Source: Blastococcus sp. PRF04-17
GTDB taxonomy: Bacteria > Actinomycetota > Actinomycetes > Mycobacteriales > Geodermatophilaceae
Direction: 5' to 3'
DNA length: 64,000 bases
Assembly: GCF_023016265.1 (NCBI RefSeq)
Contig: NZ_CP095412.1
Coordinates: 744,001 to 808,000 of the forward strand
Numbering within the stretch: position 1 is the first letter of the stretch; every line of letters starts with the position of its first letter. A program made the translations under genes and the position numbers. Under the pieces are notes generated by a model. It was not told where the DNA came from and did no database searches. It saw only the letters and a program-made list of their open reading frames with translations. Shown here piece after piece: positions 8,982 to 16,055 of this stretch.

Positions 8982-10130
8982 GTGGCAACGGCTACCTCTT
9001 CGAGCGGTGAGCTCGTGACCATCGACCGCGTGCACGCCGCCCGGGAGATCGCCGAGGAGACAGGCGTCGACCTCCTGGTCCTCACGCCCGGGTCGGACCT
9101 GCGCTACCTGTGCGGCTACGACGCCCATGCGATGGAGCGGCTGACCGCGCTCGCGGTGCCGCGTCGCGGCGAGCCGTTCCTGGTCGTGCCGCGGCTGGAG
9201 GCGCCGATGGTGGAGGTGAGCCCCGCCGGCGGACTCGGTCTCGAGGTGCTCGCCTGGGACGAGACGGACGACGCCTTCGCCGTGCTGGCCGGGGCCGTCA
9301 CCGCACGGCTGGGATCGGCGCCGGCACGGGTGGCGGTCGGCAACCGCACGTGGGCGGAGCACGCGCTGGGGGTGCAGCGGGCCCTCCCGGGTTCCGCGCT
9401 CGAGCTGGCCGCCCCGGTCGTCGACCGGCTGCGCATGGTGAAGTCGGCCGCCGAGATCGAGGAGCTGGCGTTCGCCGGCGCCGCGATCGACCGGGTGCAC
9501 GCGCGGATGCACTCGATGCTGAAGGTGGGCCGGACGGAGGCCGAGGTCGGTGCCGACATCGCCCGGGCGATCCTCGAGGAGGGTCACGTGGGCGTGGACT
9601 TCACCATCGTGGGGTCCGGTCCCAACGGCGCCAGCCCGCACCACGAGCTCTCCGACCGGGTGGTCGAGGCCGGGGACGTCGTCGTGGTCGACATCGGCGG
9701 CGAGACGGCGACCGGCTACCGGTCGGACTGCACGCGGACCTACGTCGTCGGCGGACCGCCGAGCCCGGCCGTCGCCGAGTGGTACGCGGTGCTCCAGACC
9801 GCCCAGGCGGCGTCGAGCGCTGCCGTCCGCCCAGGGGTGACCGCCGAGGCGATCGACGCGGCCGCCCGGGACGTGATCGACCAGGCCGGTTGGGGGAAGC
9901 ACTTCATCCACCGGACCGGCCACGGCATCGGCCTCGACACCCACGAGGCGCCCTACATCGTCGCGGGGAACGACATCCCGCTGGTGCCGGGCATGGCGTT
10001 CTCCGTCGAGCCGGGCATCTACCTGGCCGGCGAGTGCGGCGCCCGCATCGAGGACATCGTCGTCTGCACCGAGGACGGCGTCCGCACGCTCAACGAGGGC
10101 CCGCGTGAGCTCGTCGAACTCCCCGGCTGA
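8982..10130 (+). CDS. M24 family Xaa-Pro peptidase (aminopeptidase P / prolidase-like)
   Basis: A pita-bread metallopeptidase cleaving Xaa-Pro bonds. The N-terminal creatinase-like domain covers residues 1-150 (PGSDLRYLCGY). The catalytic domain has the metal ligands in VVDIGGETATGYRSDCTRTY (two Asp), HRTGHGIGLDTHEAP (His) and SVEPGIYL and GARIEDIVV (two Glu), so it should be active. Length 382 is typical. No signal peptide, so cytosolic peptide turnover. Its last 26 nt overlap the start of an Lrp/AsnC regulator, implying co-expression. Confidence 0.92.
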   Translation: MATATSSSGELVTIDRVHAAREIAEETGVDLLVLTPGSDLRYLCGYDAHAMERLTALAVPRRGEPFLVVPRLEAPMVEVSPAGGLGLEVLAWDETDDAFAVLAGAVTARLGSAPARVAVGNRTWAEHALGVQRALPGSALELAAPVVDRLRMVKSAAEIEELAFAGAAIDRVHARMHSMLKVGRTEAEVGADIARAILEEGHVGVDFTIVGSGPNGASPHHELSDRVVEAGDVVVVDIGGETATGYRSDCTRTYVVGGPPSPAVAEWYAVLQTAQAASSAAVRPGVTAEAIDAAARDVIDQAGWGKHFIHRTGHGIGLDTHEAPYIVAGNDIPLVPGMAFSVEPGIYLAGECGARIEDIVVCTEDGVRTLNEGPRELVELPG

Positions 10131-10590
10131 GCCGGGCGGCGAGGCGCCGGCTGCCAGGGACGTCGACCGTGCGCTGCTGGCTGCCCTCGCCCGTGACGGG
10201 CGCGCCAGTTACACCGACCTCGCGGAGCGGGTCGGTCTGTCGGTGTCCGCGGTGCACCAGCGGGTGCGGCGCCTGGAGCAGCGCGGTCTGATCACCGGCT
10301 ACCGGGCGATGCTGCAGCCCAAGGCGCTCGGCCTGCCGCTGACGGCGTTCGTGTCGATCACGCCGATCGACGTCGCCCAGCCCGACGACGCCCCCGCACG
10401 GCTGGCCCACCTCAGCGCGATCGAGGAGTGCCACTCGGTCGCCGGGGTGGAGAGCTACATCCTCAAGGTGCGGGTGGCGTCGCCCGACGGCCTCGAGGCG
10501 CTGCTGCAGGAGATCCGGGCGGCGGCCAACGTCACCACGCGGACGACGGTGGTGCTGTCCACGTTCTACGAGGACCGCCCGCCGATCTGA
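10105..10590 (+). CDS. Lrp/AsnC family transcriptional regulator
   Basis: A 161-residue Lrp-type regulator. The winged helix-turn-helix (ARDGRASYTDLAERVGLSVS, then VHQRVRRLEQRGLI) covers about residues 20-70. The ligand-binding RAM domain covers about 72-155 (TAFVSITPID, CHSVAGVESYILKVRV). These proteins sense amino acids and control amino-acid genes. It starts inside the M24 peptidase gene (26-nt overlap), which suggests it is linked to peptide or proline use, an inference from position only. Confidence 0.9.
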   Translation: MSSSNSPAEPGGEAPAARDVDRALLAALARDGRASYTDLAERVGLSVSAVHQRVRRLEQRGLITGYRAMLQPKALGLPLTAFVSITPIDVAQPDDAPARLAHLSAIEECHSVAGVESYILKVRVASPDGLEALLQEIRAAANVTTRTTVVLSTFYEDRPPI

Positions 10591-10606
10591 GAGGTCCCCG
10601 TTCTGG

Positions 10607-10947
10607 ATGACCAACCGGCTGGCCAATCCCGTGCTGCGCCGGCTGCCGGGCACCCGCCTGGGACGGCGGCTCGGCCGGCGGCTGACGGTCAGTGGCAGAA
10701 CCTGCGCACGCCCGCCGAGGTGGACCTGTGGCTGGCGGGGGAGCGCCGGCACGCCCGCGCCGTGGCGGTGGTCGGTTCGGAGCGGCGGCCGAGGCACGAC
10801 GAGGGCTGGTCGCCTACCTGTCGCAGACATCCGCCGCCGTTCGCGCGTTCGGGCTGCGCTCGCTCACCGACACCCATGCGCTCGCGGGCCCACGAAGTCG
10901 TGCTGGTGCGCGCCGACCTCGTTCCCGACCCGGACGCGGTGGCCTGA
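10607..10947 (+). pseudogene. Remnant of a deazaflavin-dependent (DDN-type) nitroreductase
   Basis: Fragments in several frames line up as one decayed gene. MTNRLANPVLRRL opens in frame 2, then LRTPAEVDLWLAGERRHARAVAV is read in frame 1, then ARRGLVAYLSQTSAAVRAFGL in frame 3, then HEVVLVRADLVPDPDAVA in frame 1. This order (basic N-terminus, WxNLR-type strand, AARAFGL helix, VLVR strand) fits the F420-dependent nitroreductase fold. The central segment that should carry the TTTGRRSG-type loop is missing, so a deletion and several shifts are present. This differs from the single-base breaks elsewhere. Identification is tentative. Confidence 0.5.
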
Positions 10948-11011
10948 CCGATGATTCATCCGCGCCGTGCGGGTCTGAACGCCGAATACCGACTCCCGGG
11001 AGATTGACGCG

Positions 11012-11575
11012 ATGCGGAAGCTGGCCTTCGCCATGAACGTGAGCCTGGACGGCTACACCGCCGCGCCCGGCGACGACCTCGGTTGGAGCGTCCCGAGCGA
11101 CGAGCTGTTCCAGTACTGGTCCGACCGGGTGGGAGCGACCGGCCTGGCGCTGTACGGGCGCAGGGTGTGGGAGGGGATGAGCTCCCATTGGCCGACGGCC
11201 GACCAGCAGCCGGACGCCACACCGGCGCACGTCGAGTACGCCCGTCGTTGGCGGGAGATGCCGAAGGTGGTGTTCTCCTCCACGATCCGCAGGGTCGACG
11301 GGAACGCCCGCCTGGTCAGCAGCGACGCGGTCGCGGAGATCACCCGGCTCAAGGCCGAGGACGGCGGCCCGATGGACATCGTCGGCTCCACGCTCGCTGC
11401 GGCGGCGATGCGGGCCGGGCTGATCGACGAGTACGTGCTGGTCACTGCGCCGGTGCTGGTCGGCGGCGGCACGCCGTTCTTCACGGCTCTGGACGAGTGG
11501 GTGGACCTGCGGCTGGTCGAGACCCGGACGTTCCCCGACGGCGTGCTCCTGACCAGGTACGAGACCAGGCGCTGA
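11012..11575 (+). CDS. Dihydrofolate reductase-like / RibD C-terminal domain protein
   Basis: A 187-residue protein with the RibD-C/DHFR-like fold: MRKLAFAMNVSLDGYTAAPGDD at the N-terminus, YGRRVWEGMSSHWP (about residue 48), KVVFSSTIRR, and DIVGSTLAAAAMRAGLIDEYVLVTAPVLVGGGTPFF. Such proteins are NADPH-dependent reductases of unknown substrate and are usually single-copy accessory genes in actinobacteria. A Shine-Dalgarno-like GGGAG lies about 11 nt before the ATG. No operon partner: the radical SAM gene downstream has its own control site. Confidence 0.88.
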   Translation: MRKLAFAMNVSLDGYTAAPGDDLGWSVPSDELFQYWSDRVGATGLALYGRRVWEGMSSHWPTADQQPDATPAHVEYARRWREMPKVVFSSTIRRVDGNARLVSSDAVAEITRLKAEDGGPMDIVGSTLAAAAMRAGLIDEYVLVTAPVLVGGGTPFFTALDEWVDLRLVETRTFPDGVLLTRYETRR

Positions 11576-11616
11576 CCGCCAACCGCAGGTCGTTGGCCTG
11601 CGCACTGGACATCGCT

Positions 11617-11632
11617 TCGAACGTGTGTTCGT
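11617..11632 (+). promoter_or_regulatory. LexA-type SOS box upstream of the radical SAM gene
   Basis: TCGAACGTGTGTTCGT matches the actinobacterial LexA operator TCGAAC-N4-GTTCGA at 11 of the 12 fixed positions; only the last base differs. It ends 9 nt before the ATG at 11642, where bound LexA would block transcription. This predicts DNA-damage induction of the downstream gene. Seen directly; the regulatory meaning is inferred. Confidence 0.7.
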
Positions 11633-11641
11633 ATCGAAGGC

Positions 11642-13816
11642 ATGCGGTGGGATGCGCAGCGGCTGGACGTCGACGATCCGACGACGTTGCCCGGCATGCC
11701 GAGCATCCGGGGCTTGCTGCGCAGCGTTCAGGTGCCGGAGTTCCCGGGCGTCACGTTCCACGAGGTGCGGGCGAAGAGCGCGCTGAACCACGTGCCCGGC
11801 GAATCGGCGATGCCATTCCCGTACACCATCAATCCGTACCGCGGATGCATCCATTCCTGCGTCTACTGCCTGTCCGGGGACACGCAGGTCCTGCTGGCGG
11901 ACGGCTCGCAGAGGAAGATCGCCGACCTTCGTGTCGGTGATCGCATCATCGGTACCGAACAGCGAGGGAGATATCGGCACTACGTCGAGACGGACGTCCT
12001 CGCACACTGGTCGACGGTGAAGGAGGCGTACCGAGTCACGCTCGGGGACGGAACTCGACTCGTCGCGAGCGGGGACCACCGTTTCCTGACCGGGCGCGGC
12101 TGGAAGCACGTCACCGGCGCGATGAGCGGGGCCGATCAGCGGCCGTACCTGACCACCAACGACAAGATGCTGGGCTTCGGCCGAACCGTCGCCTCGCTCG
12201 AGCCGTGCGACCAGTACCGCCGCGGTTACCTCACCGGCATGGTGCGCGGCGACGCCAATCTCAAGGTGTACCGATACCAGAGTGCCGGCCGCGCACATGG
12301 AGACGTCCACCGGTTCCGCCTGGCCCTGGCCGACGTGGAGGGTCTGCAGCGCACCCACGACTACCTGGCGCTGGAAGGCGTCGCGACCGACTGGTTCGAC
12401 TTCACGGCGGCGACGGACAAGCGCCGGGCCGTGACAGCGATCCGAACGTCATCCGCGGCGTCAGTTGCACGTATCGGCGAGCTGATCCAGTGGCCGGACG
12501 CACCGACCGAGGCCTGGCAGCGAGGGTTCCTCGCCGGCATCTTCGATGCCGAGGGCAGTCGAAGCCAAGGCGTCCTCCGGATTTCCAACACCGATGGCGA
12601 CATCCTCGGACAGGCGTCTGCTGCGCTGCAGCGCTTCGGATTCGATGTGGCGCGCGAAGACCTGCGGCTGGCGAACGGCCTGATCTCGCTGCGGGTGCGC
12701 GGCGGCCTGCGCGAGCACATGCGCTTCGTGCACCTGGTCGACCCGGCAATCCGTCGGAAGTGCCAGGTCGCCGGAACAGCGGTGAAGAGCGACGCCGATC
12801 TACGTGTGACCAGCATCGAGCCGCTCGGCATCGAGATGCCGATGTTCGACATCACCACTGGCACGGGCGACTTCATCGCCAACGGGGTGATCAGCCACAA
12901 CTGCTTCGCCCGGCGGACCCATGAATGGTTGGAGTTCGATTCCGGGCAGGACTTCGACACGCAGATCGTCGTCAAGACGAACCTCGTCGAGGTGCTGCGC
13001 CGTGAGCTGGCCCGTCCGTCCTGGACGCGGGAGCATGTGGCGCTCGGCACGAACACCGATCCGTATCAGCGGGCCGAGGGCCGCTACCGGTTGATGCCCG
13101 GTGTCATCCGGGCGCTGGCCGACTCCGGCACGCCGTTCTCGATCCTGACGAAAGGCACCTTGCTGCGGCGGGACATCCCGCTGCTGGCTTCGGTCTCGAC
13201 GGATGTGCCGGTCGGGCTGGGGATCTCCATGGCGATCTGGGACGACGCCCTGCACGAGGCGCTCGAGCCAGGGGTCCCCACACCCCGCGCGCGGCTGGAC
13301 GTCGTGAAGGCGGCGACGGACGCCGGCCTGCCATGCGGGGTCTTCCTCGCTCCGGTTCTGCCCGGCCTCACCGACGACGTCGAGTCGCTCGACGCGGCGC
13401 TGGCCGCGACCGCCACGGCGGGCGCCACGGGGGTCACGGTCATCCCGCTGCACCTGCGCCCCGGGGCGCGGGAGTGGTTCATGGCCTGGCTGCGCCGGGA
13501 ACACCCGAGCCTGGTCCCGCGGTACGAGCAGATGTACGCCCGCCGCGCATACGTGTCCGCCGAGTACCGCACCTGGCTCCAGCAGCGCGTGACGCCCTTG
13601 CTGCGACGGCACGGGCTCGACCGCCAGTCCGGCGGCACTGCCCGTGGCGCGTCCGACCCCGGCACGGCAGGCGTGCCCGGCGACGAGGAGGCTCGCTTCC
13701 CGGAGGGCAGCCTTCCCACCGGCGGCCTGCCGGGCGTCCGGCCCAAGGGCGAACTCCCGGCGCATGCCCAGGTCGAGCCGGCCGCCGCGTGCGCGGAGCA
13801 GCTCTCCTTGCTCTAG
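11642..13816 (+). CDS. Intein-containing Rv2578c-family radical SAM protein
   Basis: The host protein is a radical SAM enzyme of the Rv2578c / spore-photoproduct-lyase-related group. The 4Fe4S motif begins CIHSC at residues 69-73; its third cysteine is supplied only after protein splicing. A 345-residue intein (residues 76-420) sits between VY and CFARRTHEWLEF, so splicing rebuilds CIHSCVYCFAR. After it come GTNTDPYQRAEGRYRLMPGV and SILTKGTLLRRDI, typical of the group. Spliced length is ~379. The C-terminus, AEQLSLL, resembles a beta-clamp binding motif. The SOS-like box upstream points to DNA repair. The real substrate is unknown. Confidence 0.93.
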   Translation: MRWDAQRLDVDDPTTLPGMPSIRGLLRSVQVPEFPGVTFHEVRAKSALNHVPGESAMPFPYTINPYRGCIHSCVYCLSGDTQVLLADGSQRKIADLRVGDRIIGTEQRGRYRHYVETDVLAHWSTVKEAYRVTLGDGTRLVASGDHRFLTGRGWKHVTGAMSGADQRPYLTTNDKMLGFGRTVASLEPCDQYRRGYLTGMVRGDANLKVYRYQSAGRAHGDVHRFRLALADVEGLQRTHDYLALEGVATDWFDFTAATDKRRAVTAIRTSSAASVARIGELIQWPDAPTEAWQRGFLAGIFDAEGSRSQGVLRISNTDGDILGQASAALQRFGFDVAREDLRLANGLISLRVRGGLREHMRFVHLVDPAIRRKCQVAGTAVKSDADLRVTSIEPLGIEMPMFDITTGTGDFIANGVISHNCFARRTHEWLEFDSGQDFDTQIVVKTNLVEVLRRELARPSWTREHVALGTNTDPYQRAEGRYRLMPGVIRALADSGTPFSILTKGTLLRRDIPLLASVSTDVPVGLGISMAIWDDALHEALEPGVPTPRARLDVVKAATDAGLPCGVFLAPVLPGLTDDVESLDAALAATATAGATGVTVIPLHLRPGAREWFMAWLRREHPSLVPRYEQMYARRAYVSAEYRTWLQQRVTPLLRRHGLDRQSGGTARGASDPGTAGVPGDEEARFPEGSLPTGGLPGVRPKGELPAHAQVEPAAACAEQLSLL
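11867..12901 (+). other. Intein with LAGLIDADG homing endonuclease domain
   Basis: The element runs from Cys76 to Asn420 of the precursor. Block A is CLSGDTQVLLADGSQ (Cys1 nucleophile), block B VASGDHRFL (His, with Ser in place of the usual Thr three residues before), block F MFDITTGTGDFIANG, block G GVISHN with the canonical His-Asn end, and Cys as +1 residue. Two dodecapeptides, GYLTGMVRGDAN (about residue 195) and GFLAGIFDAEGS (about 295), keep an acidic catalytic residue each, so endonuclease activity is plausible. Base composition looks slightly less GC-rich than the host gene, consistent with transfer. Confidence 0.95.
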
Positions 13817-13826
13817 GTCGGGCGTG

Positions 13827-14681
13827 TCAACCGGCCAGGCGCGGCGTCCGTGAGATCCGTGCGTGGGCGCGGGCGGCGCGGACGACTCCGCGCGGGGACA
13901 CCGGTGGCGCTCCGTCGGCCAGCGCCAGCCGGCGGTAGGAGTCGTAGGAGAGCTCGCGATAGGCCAGCGCCAGCGCTTCGGCGTGCTCCCGCTGCGACGG
14001 CGGAGCCGTGGCCCGAAGGTGCTGCGCCGTGCGCCTGGCGTGCTTGGCGAACGTGGTCTGCAGCGCCTGGTTCGACAACCGGCCGCCGATCTGCGAGTCG
14101 AAGCCGGGCCCGCGGCGCAGCGCCGGCAGCACCCACGCGCTCGCGGCCAGGGCGGGGAAGCGCGAGCGCACCGCTTCCCAGGCGTGCCAGGCGGTCAGCG
14201 CACCCGGCACCGTCCAGTCGCCGTCGTCGGTGGAGATCAGGAGCCGGCGGGTAGTAGCCCGTACCTGGTCGCGACGCAGTGACCGGAACGACGCGATCGG
14301 CGCCGGCCAGCCCAGGGCGATGGCGCACCAGGCGACCGCCCGCAGGTGCTCCGGGTCCTCGCTGCGGATCTGCGTGAGGGCCCGGAGGTCCAGCTCCGGC
14401 GGGTCCGGCTCGGGCGTCGGCGCGGCCGGCAGCGCGATCCCGCCGTAGCGGGCGACCTTGCTGTACAGCGCCACCGTCGCCGGCTTCCAGCCCCGCGCCG
14501 CGGCCAACGGTTCGAGCCCCGTCTCGCCCAACTGCTCCGGCCCCAGGCCTAGCTCGAGTGCGGCCTCCCCGAGCCGGCGCCACTGGGCCTCGTAGCCCGG
14601 AGGGGCATCCAACCGCCGCCAGGCGCGGGCCGGCGGCGGGGCCGGCATGTCGGGCAGCGGCTGCTGCCATCCACCTCGCAT
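13827..14681 (-). CDS. Hypothetical protein, 284 residues
   Basis: I do not recognise this family. The protein is Ala/Arg/Leu-rich and mostly helical. Order of features: a proline-rich start, EQLGETGLEPLAAARGW (about residue 55), SFRSLRRDQVRATTRRLLIST in the middle, SNQALQTTFAKHARRTA (about 210) and AYRELSYDSYRRLALADGAP near the end. The middle and late segments weakly recall tyrosine-recombinase helices, but the HxxR and catalytic Tyr context is not convincing. A TAGTGT hexamer 6 nt before the ATG suggests leaderless expression. The promoter contains one arm of the 15-bp inverted repeat. Confidence 0.55.
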   Translation of the reverse strand: MRGGWQQPLPDMPAPPPARAWRRLDAPPGYEAQWRRLGEAALELGLGPEQLGETGLEPLAAARGWKPATVALYSKVARYGGIALPAAPTPEPDPPELDLRALTQIRSEDPEHLRAVAWCAIALGWPAPIASFRSLRRDQVRATTRRLLISTDDGDWTVPGALTAWHAWEAVRSRFPALAASAWVLPALRRGPGFDSQIGGRLSNQALQTTFAKHARRTAQHLRATAPPSQREHAEALALAYRELSYDSYRRLALADGAPPVSPRGVVRAARAHARISRTPRLAG

Positions 14682-14687
14682 GACGGA

Positions 14688-14693
14688 ACACTA
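14688..14693 (-). promoter_or_regulatory. Leaderless -10 hexamer TAGTGT of the 284-aa hypothetical gene
   Basis: On the minus strand TAGTGT ends 6 nt before the ATG at 14681. The conserved 15-bp element abuts its upstream edge. Confidence 0.45.
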
Positions 14694-14707
14694 CCGTTAT
14701 CCCCAAC
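14693..14707 (-). repeat. 15-bp inverted repeat, left copy (GTTGGGGATAACGGT on minus strand)
   Basis: Perfect 15-bp match, in opposite orientation, to 14859-14873. Inward of both copies a further TCGCCC block is also shared. The copy abuts the -10 of the leftward hypothetical gene. Confidence 0.8.
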
Positions 14708-14858
14708 ATCAAGTCGCCCCGATTTCGGCGTCACCTGCCGAAGACAAGGCCCGCCGCCCTCCGGGCGGCATCGCAATAATCGCGGGAGCCGGCGGTGCGG
14801 TTGCAGGGTGACGAGGGGGAGCAGCGGGACCGCAGGGTCCCGGTCTGGGCGATTGCGA

Positions 14859-14873
14859 GTTGGGGATAACGGT
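14859..14873 (+). repeat. 15-bp inverted repeat, right copy (GTTGGGGATAACGGT)
   Basis: Exact inverted partner of 14693-14707, about 42 bp upstream of the -10 of the acyltransferase gene. The DNA between the copies also holds two small hairpins (GCCGCCC-TCC-GGGCGGC and GGGACC-GCAG-GGTCCC). Confidence 0.8.
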
Positions 14874-14915
14874 TCCTCCCCGATGTCCGCCCAGGCGGCT
14901 CGCAGGCTCACCGGC

Positions 14916-14921
14916 TAGATT
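14916..14921 (+). promoter_or_regulatory. Leaderless -10 hexamer TAGATT of the acyltransferase gene
   Basis: TAGATT, 6 nt, then ATG at 14928. Confidence 0.55.
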
Positions 14922-14927
14922 CCGCCC

Positions 14928-15787
14928 ATGTACACGGCCAGCTGGCGGGACGTCGTCCGCCCGGACCTCTTCGGGAAGACCCCGGTCCGGCGCGACCGCC
15001 CCTACCGGTTCGTCATCCGCGCCTGCCTGGTGGTGTTCCGGCTCTTCGGCTTCCGCTTCGACGTCCGCGGTGCCGAGCACGTGCCGCCAGCGGCGGCGCG
15101 ATCATCTGCAGCAACCACGTCAGCTTCTTCGACTTCACCTTCCTGGGCCTGGGCGCCCTGCCGCAGCACCGCCTCGTCCGGTTCATGGCGAAGGCCGCCG
15201 TCTTCGACCACTGGTTCGCCGGCAGGTTCATGCGGGCGATGCAGCACATCCCCGTCGACCGCACGGCCGGCGCCGCCGCGTTCGACCTGGCCGTCCGCGC
15301 GCTCAAGGACGGCGAGGTCGTCGGCGTCTTCCCGGAGGCGACGATCAGCCGCAGCTTCACCGTCAAGGACCTCAAGGCCGGCGCCCCGCGCATGGCCGTC
15401 CAGGCCGGCGTCCCGATCATCCCGGCGGCCGTCTGGGGCGGGCAGCGCGTGGCGACCAAGGGACACAAGGTGCAGTGGCGCCGCGGCACCCCGGTGCTGG
15501 TGCTCCTCGGCGAGCCGATCGTCGCCGAGCCGGGGGAGAAGCCCCAGGCCCTGCTCCGGCGCACCCGCGCGGCGATGGAGGCGCTGCTGGACGAGGCCCA
15601 GCGGACCTACCCCGAGCAGCCGTCCGGGCCGGAGGACCGCTGGTGGCTCCCCGTCCACCTCGGCGGCACCGCGCCGACGCCCGAGGAGGCCGCTGTCGCC
15701 GACGCCGTCCGCGCCGCCGGCAAGGGGCCCAAGGTCGTCAAGAAGTCGCCGCTCGCCCGCCTCAAGGGCCTGGTCGCCCGCCGCTGA
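14928..15787 (+). CDS. 1-acyl-sn-glycerol-3-phosphate acyltransferase, PlsC-like (frameshifted)
   Basis: Acylates lysophosphatidate or a related lysolipid at the membrane. N-terminal part MYTASWRDVVRPDLFGKTP...FRFDVRGAEHVPP is in one frame; GAIICSNHVSFFDFTFLG onward is in the next. NHVSFFD is the HX4D catalytic motif, and GVFPEATIS and AGVPIIPAAVWGGQR are the later conserved blocks. The break lies at about 15086-15089 and is repaired by one added base (CCGCC-AGCGGCGGC). Everything else is intact, so this is probably a sequence error. C-terminus is Lys/Arg-rich. Convergent, overlapping by 26 nt with a small minus-strand gene. Confidence 0.88.
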
Positions 15788-16055
15788 GTTCCAGACCGCG
15801 GTGTGCGCTCCACAGCTGCCCCGCGCGATCGGCCGCCTCCGTCACCAGCGCCGCCAGCTCCGGGCGGTCGGGCACGCGGAACGAGACGTACGCGCCTCGC
15901 CCGCCGGCGACCGGCCGGCCGTAGGCCTTGGCGGCGAGATGCCCGTCCGGCAGCAGCCGCACGTTGCGGGTCGTCAGGAGAAATTCCTCGCCGCGACGGA
16001 CCTCGGTCCACCGGAGCGGCTCGGGGACCGCCACGTTGACCGCCAGCGCGGTCAC
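15762..16055 (-). CDS. Small conserved-looking protein coupled to the upstream lipase
   Basis: A 97-residue protein from a GTG at 16055 whose first bases overlap the stop codon of the alpha/beta hydrolase (GTGA overlap), a sign of translational coupling. The sequence reads naturally (LRWTEVRRGEEFLLTTRNVRLLPDGHLAAKAYGRP, then YVSFRVPDRPELAALVTEAADRAG) and has balanced composition, unlike antisense shadows. Its 3' end overlaps the convergent acyltransferase by 26 nt. I do not recognise a family; no membrane segment or signal is present. Confidence 0.6.
   Translation of the reverse strand: MTALAVNVAVPEPLRWTEVRRGEEFLLTTRNVRLLPDGHLAAKAYGRPVAGGRGAYVSFRVPDRPELAALVTEAADRAGQLWSAHRGLELSGGRPGP

Noticed and set aside
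13827-14681. Tyrosine recombinase/integrase
   Set aside because: Some helices look similar, but there is no HxxR box or convincing catalytic Tyr, and no attachment-site repeats or tRNA nearby.
14693-14873. DnaA boxes or replication origin (TTATCCCCA inside the inverted repeat)
   Set aside because: Only two copies, one mismatch each to the DnaA consensus, and none of the usual dnaA-dnaN-recF context.
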